64,000 nucleotides of DNA from positions 45,436,819 through 45,500,818 of the forward strand of contig NC_052513.1 in assembly GCF_014356525.2 (NCBI RefSeq). Reading direction: 5' to 3'. The notes under the pieces are model-generated. The model worked only from the letters and a program-made list of their open reading frames with translations, did no database searches and was not told where the DNA came from. Shown here one piece after another: positions 32,486 to 43,594 of this stretch (its first letter is position 1; every line of letters begins with the position of its first letter). The stretch comes from Nilaparvata lugens. Lineage: Eukaryota; Arthropoda; Insecta; Hemiptera; Delphacidae. The translations under genes and the position numbers were made by a program.

Positions 32486-33211
32486 AGGATTTATCATATT
32501 GTTATTAAGATAGATGTGAATACCAGCTAGACTAATTAATAATAAAGAGAAAAATTAATATACATGAAAGAATTATAGAATTTCAATGGATGTGAGTGAA
32601 GTAATTAAGAGTACAAGAATAGTTACTGAATGCTGAGACTTACATCAGTAGAGTAAACGGCTTCCAAGTCTTCAAGGAGAATAAGTAAAGATTAGCTTAC
32701 CTGAAAAGAATTAAAATTATGTGTCATCATCGGGATTAAAAGTAAACAGAGTTTTGTGCAACTGGTTGTCAAAATCACATTTCTTCCCAAAATAATACAA
32801 GCGATTTTGAGGGAAATTGAAAATATCATTATTTACACTAATTAATGTTTTGATAGCTTGGAATTACATTTGGTGATACAGTACAATATAACTCATGATA
32901 TTCTGTAACAATATCCACTTATTAATTTTATTCATTTACAATATAAATGACACAGATGAAAAAAGGTATTACTACCATTACATTGGTAGATAAAATAAAA
33001 ATGTATTCACTTGAAGAGAAAGTGAATCGAAGATTTTAGTGTCAAGATCAACTTATACATAATTTATGACATTGTCGCATACGTCTGGACATTTGACATT
33101 ATCAGTAGTTAATGGTGGAGACTTTTTTGATACTGACATATCACTAATCGATATGTACAGTCACAGTAACCAAAAACACGGCCTCCTGAATTGTAAATTT
33201 ATCACTCATGC
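32486..33211. other. Single-copy AT-rich stretch
   Basis: No open frame of note (a 61-codon frame at 33066 runs into MITE1 and is not supported). 32745-32765 has a fragment reminiscent of a MITE3 terminus. Confidence 0.45.
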
Positions 33212-33559
33212 TATAGTGAGTCCACATCATAATGGCAGTGGAGAAAGATAGGAGAAAAACGTATCCGATCCTCTGTCTTGTCAATGCCTTCTATGGACGG
33301 TCACTGATACAGGTTTATTGATATAATATCAACTGATCATTCTCGTTTAAGATGATCAATTATATTTCATTAAGCAAGAAATTATATATTTGTCAATCAT
33401 TTCATAATTAGGATGAAATATTTTGTTATCAATTCTACATTGTTAAAAGACGATCTTGGAACAGAGCGAAGCGAGAAAGAGATAGCGCTATCAGCTTTGT
33501 TGAATGATAGACAAGGATAGCAATTCAAACACTGCCATTATAACGTGGACTTCACTATA
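33212..33559 (-). mobile_element. MITE1 full copy
   Basis: Tatagtgagtccacatcata to ataacgtggacttcactata, interior shortened near the right end (gatagcaattcaaacactgc). Confidence 0.92.
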
Positions 33560-33747
33560 TCACAATACGGTGGACTTGTCGTATTGATCACAAGGTCAGA
33601 CTTGTTCACTTCCTAAATTGTACACCTGGTTTTCTACTCCAAAAAGAGAAAGTGAACTGATATATTATTATGTCTGTAGGTTGACAGTTGTAAGATGTAT
33701 GCACTATAGAGTGATTGGTTGAACAAGATTAATTGTTTAATTCTTCA

Positions 33748-33920
33748 TTCGTTATTGATTGATACAATAAGTACATCACCAAAATGATAGGGAGACAAAA
33801 AATAAGGTAACCTTGTGCTATTCCTTCCCAAATTTTGATAAGGTTACACATAGTCAGAAATAGGATAATAGTACAGTAGTTGTTCACTTCACAAAATTGT
33901 TAGTCCCTAATTATTTTCAC
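33748..33920 (-). mobile_element. RET1 retroposon 3' end
   Basis: Ttcgttattgattgatacaa tail side, ataaggtaaccttgtgctat, gataaggttacacatagtca, agttgttcacttcacaaaat. Unbroken order. Confidence 0.65.
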
Positions 33921-34765
33921 AAAGTAGTTTTTGAAATCAATTGAATTTATCCTCTCACTCCAATACTGAGTTTCCACTTAAATTCATTTATATTTTTCAA
34001 AATTTGTATATTTTATATCTTATTGTGAGTTCAGTGACCTTTCTATTGTCTTGCGTTTAAAAATTTTCACAAATTAATGAACACAACAAAATCATGTCTG
34101 TATTTGGTTTCATACAACCAACCCACACACCAGGACTATAAAAAAACCTAAAATAACCCAATTATCTGGTTTATATGTACCTGAACTTTTTCTCTTTTCA
34201 TTTTTGACTTGTGCAACTCACAAAGGCCTTGAGCTGTTATTCTGCACGTTAAAAACCTACTATTATTCTGTGTATTTAGATGAGTTCTAACTTGTCTATT
34301 TGTCAAATAAAGGTATCATTATTATATTGCACTTATATTGGTCATAAAGCACGGTTCAGTATGTTGATTATAACTGGAACATGTAAAAACTCACTGTCTA
34401 TGCAAAACGAGGAAAGAAAGTCTAGATCTACAAGCACTCAGCATATTGTAGGTAGGTACTGTACTCGTATTTAGTTATGTCACCAATCTTATTCAAAGTT
34501 CTAGCAAGAAGTTCTTGTTTTTCACGTCTGCAACTGCTTTTCCCTACTGATATCACATTACTTGAATTTAGAGAACTCAGCTTTCTCTGGTGCGATATCT
34601 CACCAATTAAGTATTTTCAAATGCAATGCTTTTCGGAATGTTTGTCATGTAATGATAAACAACAGTGGATGGATTATCTTTTTAAAAGCTTGCATATTTT
34701 TTATGTTCTCTTATCATTTATCCTGTCAGGTATTTTTTTGTAGTGGACTTTGAAGGAGAATTATT
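33921..34765. other. Single-copy stretch
   Basis: Several 60-90-codon frames on the plus strand overlap each other in different frames and have no motif. No gene is supported. Confidence 0.45.
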
Positions 34766-34932
34766 GCCACACAAAGCGTTTTTCCAGGCGTTTTCAGACG
34801 AGTCGGCAGGGCAAGAAGCTCTCCGATTGGTTGATTGGGTTGGTGTTCGGGAATTAGCTGATAATCAGCCAATTGGAGAGCTTCTTGCCCTGCCGAGTCG
34901 TATGAAAAACGCTTCGTGTGGCTTGGTCCTTA
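34766..34932. mobile_element. MITE2 fold-back element
   Basis: Gccacacaaagcgtttttcc and gaaaaacgcttcgtgtggct, inner arms gagtcggcagggcaagaagc and gcttcttgccctgccgagtc. Nearly perfect inner stem around agctgataatcagc-like centre. Confidence 0.9.
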
Positions 34933-35019
34933 TTTTCACTTATCCATTATGATGTTCACTAAAACTCAGAAATATATAAGAATACCTTCAACTTCCCTAC
35001 ACATGAAAGTTCTCAAGAA

Positions 35020-35473
35020 ATTCTCCTTCTCCTTCTTCTTCTTCCTCTTCTTCTTCTTCTTCTCTTCTTCTTCTTCTTCTTCTTCTTCTTCTTCTTCTTC
35101 TTTCTTCTTCTTCTTCTTCTTCTTCTTCTTCTTCTTCTTCTTCTTCGTCTTCTTCTTCTTCTCTTCTTCTTCTTCTTCTTCTTCTTCTTCTCTTCTTCTT
35201 CTTCTTCTTCTTCTTCTTCTTCTTCTTCTTCTTCTTCTGCTTCTTCTTCTTCTTCTTCTTCTTCTTCTTCTTCTTCTTCTTCTTCTTCTTCTTCTTCTTC
35301 TTTCTTCTTCTTCTTCTTCTTCTTCTTCTTCTTCTTCTTCTTCTTCTTCTTCTTCTTCTTCTTCTTCTTCTTCTTCTCTTCTTCTTCTTCTTCTTCTTCT
35401 TCTTCTTCTTCTTCTTCTTCTTCTTCTTCTCTTCTTCTTCTTCTTCTTCTTCTCTTCTTCTTCTTCCTCTTCT

Positions 35474-35505
<32 letters not shown>

Positions 35506-35546
35506 TTCTTCTTCTTCTTCTTCTTCTTCTTCTTCTCCTTCTTCTT
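35020..35546. repeat. (TTC)n microsatellite, about 0.5 kb
   Basis: Almost pure CTT/TTC with rare slips (tctcttc, cctcttc, cgtcttc, tgcttc). One strand is pure pyrimidine, a mirror-repeat polypurine-polypyrimidine tract able to form triplex DNA. The long S/L/F and E/K/R frames are artefacts. Confidence 0.97.
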
Positions 35547-35930
35547 GAGTATTCATTTGAAACTTTTTAATTCAAATCAAAAAATTCTCCATGACGGATG
35601 AGTTATTCAGCAAAATAGTTTAAAAGAAAATTGGAAACACATTTTTTATCCTTTAGTTCATCTCTTCGCCTTATTCCTTCCAGAAGTATACTAGGACATC
35701 TTGAATACAATCTCCACTTCTTATCTGGTAATAAAGATCCCGTTTCTCCGAAGCACTTCTGAGTGCTTCAGTCTATTTGATTCAATTTCAACCTGCAAGA
35801 ATCATTAGCACTAGAATATTCGCGAAAAAAATGTTATGTATTGTTTTTACCGTTCAATTTATTACATTTGAAATTCCAAAAACCTATTTGAATTCATGGA
35901 ATAATTGGTTTAGCCGTTTAATGATGGATT
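35547..35930. other. Single-copy stretch
   Basis: Nothing recognised. Confidence 0.4.
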
Positions 35931-36293
35931 TATAGTGAGGTTCACGTTATAATGGCAGTGGATAAAGATAGGAGAACAACGTTGCCGTACCTCTGTCTTC
36001 TTAATGTCTTCTATAGAAGGTAGCAGATACAGGTTTATTGATGTAATATTAATCCTTTAAAATAATCAATTATATTTTATCAAGCAAGAAATTATATTTT
36101 TCAATAGTTTGGTAGTGAATTTTCATAATAAAGATGGAATATTTTTTTAATTAATTATTAATTCTACATTGTTGAAAGCCTGCAAATCTTGCAACAGAGC
36201 GAAGCGAGAGAGAGTAAGCGCTATCCGATTTGTTGAATGATAGACAAGGATAGCAATACCAAACACTGCCATTATAACGTGGACCTCACTAAA
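35931..36293 (-). mobile_element. MITE1 full copy
   Basis: Tatagtgaggttcacgttat to ttataacgtggacctcacta, about 363 bp. Confidence 0.93.
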
Positions 36294-36780
36294 GTACACT
36301 GTCGCATGCAAACAATAAATTAAAATATGGATTAAGAGAGCTTGCTATCTTAATGAGCATTTCAACCTTATTCAAGTCTCATCATCAAAAGTTTTTTGTA
36401 TCAGAGATATCCAAATGATGAAATTTTACATCCTGTTTTCTCCCGAAATTAACGATTCCTTACAACCTTGACTCTGTCCTGAATTGGAATTAATTGATGT
36501 AATATTGCTGATCCTGTTGAAGTATATCAACAAATTTTAATTAGTGCTATTAAATATCGTATTAAAAATCCACTATTATTAAATCGATATACATCCTAAG
36601 GATGGAGAACCATAAAATATTTTTTATGTTCTCCATGAAAAAACACAATTAAATTTGGAATTTTCACCTTAATGTCTACTGACTTGGGTATTGAATGTTG
36701 AAGAATCATCAATCTCCTTCATGTTTAATGATAATTTTCAAATGAATTAAAGAGACTGCCACAAATTGAGATCACATTTT
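36294..36780. other. Single-copy AT-rich stretch
   Basis: No gene or repeat recognised. Confidence 0.4.
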
Positions 36781-36882
36781 TACTTTCCTTGCCCTATTAC
36801 CATAGGTAAGGAAAGTATTGCTTTCCGAAAAAAATTAAGGTACCCCTATTTCTATATTTCTATACGTTTCAAGGTCCCCTGA

Positions 36883-36913
<31 letters not shown>

Positions 36914-37584
36914 TGTATGTGCGTCTGTGTACACGATATCTTATCTCTTAATTAACGGAATGGCTTGAAATTTGGAACTTAAGGTCCTTCCCCTATAAGG
37001 ATCCGACACGAACAATTTCGATCAAATTCAATTCAAGATGGCGGCTGAAATGGCGGAAATGTTGTCAAAAACAGGGTTTTTCGCGATTTTCTATAAAACG
37101 GCTCCAACGATTTTGATCAAATTCCTACCTAAAAAAGTCATTGATAAGCTCTATCAACTGCCACTAGTCCTATATCTGTAAAAATTTCAGGAGCTCCGCC
37201 CCATCTATGCAAAGTTTGATTTTAGATTCCCAATTATCAGGCTTCAGATACAATTTAAACAAAAAATTCCAAGTGGAAAAGATTGGGCATGAAAATCTAT
37301 ACAATTAATGTCCAGTAACATTTTCACCTAGAATTGGAAATAAGCTCGAAGTTCGAGAAAATAAGATTATTCAATTTGCAAACTGTTAGCAAGTGTTGAT
37401 TCTATTAAATCATTCACTATGAACAGATAGCAGACTTCATGTGTCTGCAGCAATATTGTCCTGTCACCAGCTGGCTTAGATCTTCGAATAGTAGACTAAT
37501 TTAGATGCGCGGGAACACTAGCGTCAGGTGATCAATTTTCATAACGGCAAGGAATGTTGTGTGAGTGCGCCACACCAGATTTTT
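36781..37584 (+). mobile_element. REP1 copy
   Basis: Tactttccttgccctattac to cgccacaccagattttt, same landmarks as the other two copies, short (GT)n, and a deletion before gtgtgtgt that removes the gggtattggtctg block. Confidence 0.85.
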
Positions 37585-37853
37585 GAAATTCACATTACGA
37601 TCGTGATCTACTTCATTCAATCTTAAACATATTAAGATTTAGATCTTTTATTTAGATCTCTCGAAAGTAGATCTATTATGTTATTGCCTTAAAAATCTCT
37701 TACCTCGATTTCTTCAATGCTTACTCTTCAATTATATATAAATATTTTCCATTTACTCAGTCATGTACGGTTATTACAGTTATGTGATAAGGCACAACAG
37801 GCTAATGCCAAAAACTGTTCCTTCCTAATCCAGTCCTAATGTTCCAGTCCTAA

Positions 37854-37930
37854 TCCTATCATATTAAGCGAGCAATTTCTGTATATATTTTTATATTTAT
37901 CTGGTTATTTTTTATATGTATGAATTCAGG
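37854..37930 (+). mobile_element. REP2, 5' fragment
   Basis: A|TCCTATCATATTAAGCGAG and aatttctgtatatattttta, tctggttatttttta match the end of the REP2 copy at 58531-58923 read on the other strand. Confidence 0.6.
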
Positions 37931-37958
37931 GCTACTTTCTTGTATTTATAAAATGAAT

Positions 37959-38178
37959 TTATAGTACCCTTTAAAATCAATAAAATAATAAAACAAGAGT
38001 ACAAATTGTAACGTAACTTTTTTCTACTAGTTTCGGTGATCAAACCACCGTCCGATTATAAAAATTAATTTTTATTTTTAAACCTGTCGATGGTGTGATC
38101 ACCGAAATTAGTAGAAAAAAGTTACGTTACAGTTTGCATTCTTGTTTTATTATTTTATTGATTTTAAAGGGTACTATA
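37959..38178. repeat. 220-bp palindrome, arms about 90 bp
   Basis: Left arm tatagtacccttt, aaaatcaataaaataataaa, gtaacgtaacttttttctac, tttcggtgatcaaaccacc; the right arm is its reverse complement with few mismatches, with a spacer of under 40 bp. It may be a fold-back element, though no second copy is in the window. A nearby REP2 fragment is unrelated. Confidence 0.9.
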
Positions 38179-38605
38179 ATTCTGGTTATTTTTATATCAA
38201 TATTCTTAAGACAACTACGGTATAAGCATGAAGTAGAAAGATTATCCGTGGATGCTTTCAACGGTTGAAATAATATTGAATTTAGAGCATAATTTGTCAC
38301 ATTTTCAATCACACATTGTCGATAGAAAACTAATTTACTATAGTGAAAATGTCATATTCCTAAATTTTTGCTCTCAATGCTTTTTGAATGATTAGTTATT
38401 CATATATGAGATATTTTGCAAAATTATTACTCAACTTTGAAGTTCTATTGACAGAATTTTTAAAGATTTTTAAATAGACTCAACCGTTGTAATCCACGCC
38501 AACTGGCTTTCAAGTGTATTGTAAAGTTCAATGCTCGATTTGCAAGTACTGTATTGGCAAGAAACAGTCTTATTTTGAACGGTGCACTTAATCCTTGTCT
38601 ATATT
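38179..38605. other. Single-copy stretch
   Basis: Nothing recognised. Confidence 0.4.
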
Positions 38606-39080
38606 TAGGCTCAACTCACACTTTCGCGACTCAGGTCAAGAAGAGACTCGACTCTAGTCGAGAGCATGTGTTTCCAAATGGTGACACTCAGACCAGTCGA
38701 TTATAGCATAGAGAAACGATAGCATAAGTAGATATCCCATGGTATAGGGCGTTTATGTCGCAACTTTTACTTTATTCCAAGCTGATAGTTCACGTAGTTC
38801 TTTTCTATGCAGCTGTGTGACGCTGGTAGTCTCTCAATTTGTGCCGTTCATACACTCAACACCCCAACAAAACAGTAAAAATTGACAATAATCGACAGTA
38901 ATTGGCTTGAGATAACAGTAAAAGATGCGACATAAATTCCCTATACCATGGGATATCTACTGACCCTATTGTTTCTCTATGATTATAGTCTCCGTAAATG
39001 TCACCATTTGAAAACACATGCTCTCGACTAGAGTCGAGATTCTTCTCGACCTGAGTCGCGTGAGTGTGAGTTGAGCCTTA
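38606..39080. mobile_element. MITE5 fold-back element split by MITE4
   Basis: Ttaggctcaactcacacttt at the left and gagtgtgagttgagcctta at the right; arms continue through gcgactcaggtc, ctcgactctagtcgagagca and aaatggtgacac. About 200 bp without the MITE4 insertion at its centre. Confidence 0.88.
38707..38980. mobile_element. MITE4 full copy with 8-bp TSD
   Basis: 274 bp, the same length as the copy at 6142. Flanked by gattatag at 38699-38706 and 38981-38988. TIR catagagaaacgatagcata against tgaccctattgtttctctat. Confidence 0.92.
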
Positions 39081-39164
39081 GTCTTGTGGGGTTTCAATTA
39101 GAGGACTTGCAAGAAACTTTTCGCTTATTTGGATAAATCTGTTTGCCAGATAATCTGAATGAAT

Positions 39165-39368
39165 CTCTCACAGTAGCAAGGCAGAGAACTGGCATCACTC
39201 TTCCCCTATCTTTCCTCTCTGCCATCATTATGTATTTCATGAATTTGTGATTCATATAATTGAATATATGTTGAAATTTATATGATGACAATGCAGAAAT
39301 TAATATTGTAAACGTATAAAAATGCAAATAAATTATTTGATTTTATTTATAACGTGAACCTCATTATG
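39165..39368 (+). mobile_element. MITE1 right end, split by a short insert
   Basis: Gtagcaaggcagagaactgg to tctctgccatcatta, then about 115 bp of unrelated AT-rich sequence ending tttgattttattta, then ataacgtgaacctcattat. The left half is gone. Confidence 0.65.
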
Positions 39369-39984
39369 GGAAGTGCAATTTTCAATTTGTAAACGATGTT
39401 GTTCCTTCAAACCGGCTCGCAAAATTCATCTAGATCAATAAATTTGAAATTCAATTTGTAAACGTAAGAGAGACTATACACACGAAAAGAGATTACGCTG
39501 AATTAATGCCTGAAGCCCCCAATAATTGAGAGCCTTGCAGATATAAATTAGCATTAGGTAAACTTGACTCGAGAAACTTGCTCTTCAAATTCAAACAGTT
39601 CATTGGCCTGGCTGGAGCAGGTATGTTAAAAGTATTTTCACTTTCTTAGACGTTCCTTCCCCTTCGAAAAAAAATCAATTTTCATATTCAAATTTTGAGC
39701 ACGATGCAACCGTTATCATGTATCTGGCAACGTGATTCTCTTCCTTACACGAATCATGCTTCATGAAATTGAACGAATACAAATAAATATCTCCAATGAA
39801 AGTTGAAACGCACAGTATTATACTAATTTATAGACCTTGACCTTATACTATCTGTTCCCTATTAATATAATTTACTGCAAAATTCACACTAGAAATAGAG
39901 ATGTTGTGAGATTTCTCCGTATTAAGGTGGAATGAAAGACTAGCAGTACTCGCCTACTAGTATAAATTCTGCTGCTCTTGTATT
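39369..39984. other. Single-copy stretch
   Basis: No gene or repeat recognised. Confidence 0.4.
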
Positions 39985-40090
39985 TAGTTTTAGTTGATCA
40001 GAGATTGACAATGGTATAATAACCGAAACCGGTCTCTCTAACTATCAATAAATCCGTGATTATTGACAATTTCTCAGTATTTTTCATTCA
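39985..40090 (+). mobile_element. RET2 fragment
   Basis: Cagagattgacaatggtata, aaccgaaaccggtctctcta, ctatcaataaatccgtgatt, gacaatttctcagtattttt. Also inside two MITE1 copies at 43.7 and 44.5 kb. The CGAAACCGGT...AATAAA arrangement recalls 3' regions of Penelope-like or similar retroelements; this is a weak inference. Confidence 0.6.
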
Positions 40091-40454
40091 ATATAAATAA
40101 TTACCACAATATCAACTTCTCAACTACACAAAAAGTGAAAAAAAAGAATGAAAGAGATGTTGTCAGTTCATCATAATTTCATGTGGATCTGACAATTCTT
40201 TCTCATTTCACTTAAGAATTTACTGCTATGATTCCAATTGCTTTGAAAATAAACTGAGAATTCCTCATTTTTCTCAAAATCTTATGAGAAAATCTTGGCT
40301 TATATGTAACTTTCTTGTTGAGTTCAGGCTATTTACTGTTAATTTTATTATTTTATATCAATATTCATTGATATTTCAATGCAGTTCTACCACTTGAACC
40401 TTCACCTCTCATACAGAGCTCTCTCAGAGCTCGTATTAACAGTTTAATATCACG

Positions 40455-40557
40455 AGATATTCCGGTATCAGCTATCTTCTGTAGAAGGCAGTGGCAAGGC
40501 AGAGAATCGCCAATGCTGTTCTCCTCCACTGCTATCATAACGTGAACCTCACTATAG
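40455..40557 (+). mobile_element. MITE1 right end only
   Basis: Cgagatattccggtatcagc, aggcagtggcaaggcagaga, then ataacgtgaacctcactata. No left half. Confidence 0.8.
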
Positions 40558-41258
40558 ATTAAAAATTTCTCAGAATATTAAGATAATTCTTTGATTGATC
40601 AGTCTTTGATTGCTCTCTTCAAACCGATAATGATTATCAGTTTAATCAATATTATTGATAATATGAACAACTACTTTCATTCTTTCATTCCAAACTCCCG
40701 GATAGAATCGAATATTTCTTCAATTTTTTGGCTTCCAAGACGTTTCCTACTCATCTATCTAGTTTATATTATGAGCTCACGACTTCAGAAACGGAAAATA
40801 ACTGATATTTCCTGTCTGTTTCTCCAATTCCGTATCCAAATCCAATCACCCAAGACCACGTCTTAGCTCTGAGGTGTTCTATGAGAATTACAGCACCATT
40901 TACCTCCTAAAAGATGCTGGAGTCTCCTTGGAGCATCCTGCTTGTAATGGACTCGCTCTCCTACGCTCAACGTCTAATTGAGGAAAAATTCTGCCGCTCC
41001 AATTAGTGGGTACAAAGATGCACCTGCTTTCAGACTTATACTGTGCTGCTGAAAATGTTTCTTATCCACTATACTGATCATAATGCTGGTACAAAGCTTT
41101 CTTATTGATTAGAATTCTCTTCTAAATATCCAGTGAAGACTCAGTGTCTGAGAAGAAATTGATATCTGTCATAATCACTGGTGAAAATAGTTCTCAACTT
41201 ATTGAAATATTTTAATTTTGGGATGAAAAAGTTTCTCTTATACTGTAATTAAACTGTC
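40558..41258. other. Single-copy stretch
   Basis: A 91-codon plus-strand frame (40591-40866) is I/S-rich and without motif, not supported as a gene. Confidence 0.45.
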
Positions 41259-41612
41259 TATAGTGAGGTCCACGTTATAATGGCAGTGTTTGATTAGCAA
41301 TGGTATTGCCATCCTTGTCTATCATTCAAAAAAGCGGATAGGCTATCTCTTTCACGCTTTGCTCTGTTGCCAGATCGTCTTTTAACAATGTAGAATTAAC
41401 AGTATATTTCATCTTAATTATGAAAATATTGAAAAATATAATTTATTGCTTGATAAGATATAATTGATTTTTTCAAACGAGAATGAGCAGTTAATATTAC
41501 ATCAATAAACCTGTATCAGCTACCGTCTATGGGAGGCATTGACAAGACAGAGGATCGGCTACGTTGTTGTGTTATCTTTCTCCACTGCCATTATAACGTG
41601 GACCTCACTATA
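41259..41612 (+). mobile_element. MITE1 full copy
   Basis: Tatagtgaggtccacgttat to ataacgtggacctcactata, 354 bp, both TIRs perfect. Confidence 0.95.
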
Positions 41613-42240
41613 GAATGACATATGTACGGCTACTATTAGTAGGCTATTATCAATACTTATATTTATGATGTAGCCTCATATTTGAGATGAAATGAAAAGA
41701 AATTCTCCCTAATCTTTGAAGAGATGCCAGACAATGGAAATATTGAGAGTATATTTCTTTTTGATTTCCACACAGATCTGATAATGTACTTATTGTATAA
41801 ATGAATGAAGAATAATGAAAGAAGAATGAATCTTGAACTTCATTCAAGGTAAAGGACTGGGAACAGAAGGAGAGAAAATTCAGAAACGACAGAGTATCTT
41901 AAAAATTTTGAAGGCCTCATAAACAGTACAATAAAATACTATACAATGAACAAACATTGTTTCAAGAAAGTGAAAAACAGCATACTTATTCTGCTTTCTT
42001 TGACCGTGAAAAACACTTCAAAACAAAGGTGTGAACTGAAAAGCGGGTGAAGTTCATATAAGAAAACAAGCCATTCAAAATTCATTCATTCCTATGTTAT
42101 TTCAATTGCCGTGCTTTATTATGCGTTTCCAGGTTTATATGGAGAAGTTTACTACTAAATTATGGTAATTCCTGCATTATTTAATGAATAAATGGGATGC
42201 AAATTATTATTTTAGACTCAGAAGAAGAGAGTGAAAATTC
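41613..42240. other. Single-copy stretch with RET1 tail piece
   Basis: 41775-41830 (ctgataatgtacttattgta followed by taaatgaatg) is a RET1 3' end fragment. The remainder is unrecognised. Confidence 0.45.
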
Positions 42241-42838
42241 TACAGTGTGGTCCACGCTATAATGACAGTATTCGATTAACATTGGTGTTGCTCACGGTAT
42301 ATAGAAGAAGACGGTAAGTGTCACGCGCATGTTTTGATAAATTTGCGGTGTAGCTGACGTCATTCTATATCCAATCACCTGTTTTTAACAAATAAGTTTC
42401 ATAAATTGCCAATAGGTGTTAAAAACGTCGGTTGGTGGCGATGACGCAATCTAGCTGGCTGGCCACTGCGCACACATTTCATGACCACTACCGTTTTCAT
42501 CTAAGTACCGTGGTGTTGCTATCCTTGTCTATCATTCAACAAAGCAGATAGCGCTATCGTTTTCCACCTCTGCAAAGTCGCTAGTTCGTTTTTCAACAAC
42601 GTAGAAATATAATCAATTTTCAGAATATTCCATCTTAATTATGAAAAAATATAATTTCTAGCTTGATGGAATATAATATTATTGATTATTTTAAACCAGA
42701 ATGAACACAATTATTTTAAACGAGTTAATCGATAAACCTGTATCAGCTACTGTCTATAGAATGCATTGACAAGACAGAGGATCGGCAATGTTGTTCTCCT
42801 ATCTTTCTCCACTACCATTATAACGTGGACCTCACTAT
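42241..42838 (+). mobile_element. MITE1 split by a 220-bp transposon
   Basis: Tacagtgtggtccacgctat at the left and ataacgtggacctcactata at the right. The family sequence gtgttgctatccttg is interrupted after gtgttgct by the 42293-42512 insert. Confidence 0.93.
42293..42512. mobile_element. 220-bp element, 8-bp TSD, CACGGTA termini
   Basis: Flanked by the exact direct repeat gtgttgct (42285-42292 and 42513-42520). TIR: cacggtatatagaagaagac at the left; the right end reversed reads cacggtacttagatgaaaac. GC-richer than its host (gtggcgatgacgcaatctag). An 8-bp TSD suggests a hAT-like or P-like transposase supplied in trans. Only copy in the window. Confidence 0.93.
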
Positions 42839-43034
42839 ATTTTATTCATTCTTATGGCTTTTATTGGCAAAACGATCCATCCAGATCGTTAATTCTGTGA
42901 ATTATTTCCTCCACACATTGCAGTGTGGATGGCAAGACCAACGTGGCCAAGCTTGACGAGAGTGTGGACCAGGCATTACAGGTCAGCGCCACACTCTCGC
43001 CAAGTCGCTTGCCGAGCGGCTCGCTGTATACATC
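42839..43034. other. GC-richer spacer with hairpin
   Basis: Cgagagtgtgg (about 42957) pairs with ccacactctcg (about 42989). The minus-strand frame over this part crosses into MITE1 and is not supported as a gene. Could be a fragment of an unlisted fold-back element. Confidence 0.4.
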
Positions 43035-43576
43035 TATAGTGAGGTCCACGTTATAATGACAGTATTCATTCAACTTTGGTTTTGCTATCCTTGTCTATCA
43101 TTCAACAAAGCCGGTGGTACTATCCTTTTCTAGGTCCACAACGATGACAATTATGTTTTTGACAGTGTGTTTTTGACAGTGTAGTTTAAGAAAAAATTAA
43201 AAACCATTCTCATAGGTATGTGTCCCTATAAAGTTGAGGAATTTTTTGAGAAGATAGCCTCATGATTTGCCAATATAGTATGGTCACTGCTAGTGTTCTA
43301 TTTATGTAATGGTTGGTTTGCCTTGGGTTGGGGTATGACAGTGGGTTTATAAGTGATCCACATTCATGTTTTTTTTCTTTCTTTTTCCCATTTTGAATAA
43401 TTAAATGACATTTCACACATCACTAGAGCCTAGCTCTGCTTTTGTGATTTTTACGTGAAGAATTGAATAAAATAAAAATAAAAAATAAGTGTAGAAATAT
43501 AATTAATTAATGCAGAGAATCGGCATCGCTTTTCTTCTATCTTTATCCACTGTCATTATAACGTGGACCTCACTAT
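43035..43576 (+). mobile_element. MITE1 split by a 303-bp retroposon
   Basis: Tatagtgaggtccacgttat to ataacgtggacctcactata. The interior is interrupted at the caatgtagaaatataatt position. The part from about 43500 is internally deleted before gcagagaatcggc. Confidence 0.92.
43185..43487 (+). mobile_element. Retroposon insertion with 7-bp TSD
   Basis: Flanked by agtgtag (43178-43184 and 43488-43494). The right end is an A-rich tail (aaaataaaaataaaaaata); there is no TIR. Contains attcataggtatgtgtccct-like 5' sequence and ggtttgccttgggttggggt. Typical of a TPRT insertion by a SINE or a truncated LINE; no coding or tRNA-like box seen. Confidence 0.85.
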
Positions 43577-43594
43577 ATACGAGCGGAGTGAAGG

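Noticed and set aside
34916..35556. 210-codon S/L/F frame and 196-codon E/K/R frame
   Set aside because: Pure (TTC)n translated on both strands; no coding signal beyond the trinucleotide.
39985..40090. Hammerhead ribozyme in RET2 because of the CGAAACCGG motif
   Set aside because: The matching CTGATGA half of the core and the three stems are not visible in either orientation.
40591..40866. 91-codon plus-strand frame
   Set aside because: I/S/N-rich composition typical of AT-rich chance frames; no motif.
42861..43073. 70-codon minus frame
   Set aside because: It starts inside the MITE1 terminus and crosses a hairpin; no independent support.
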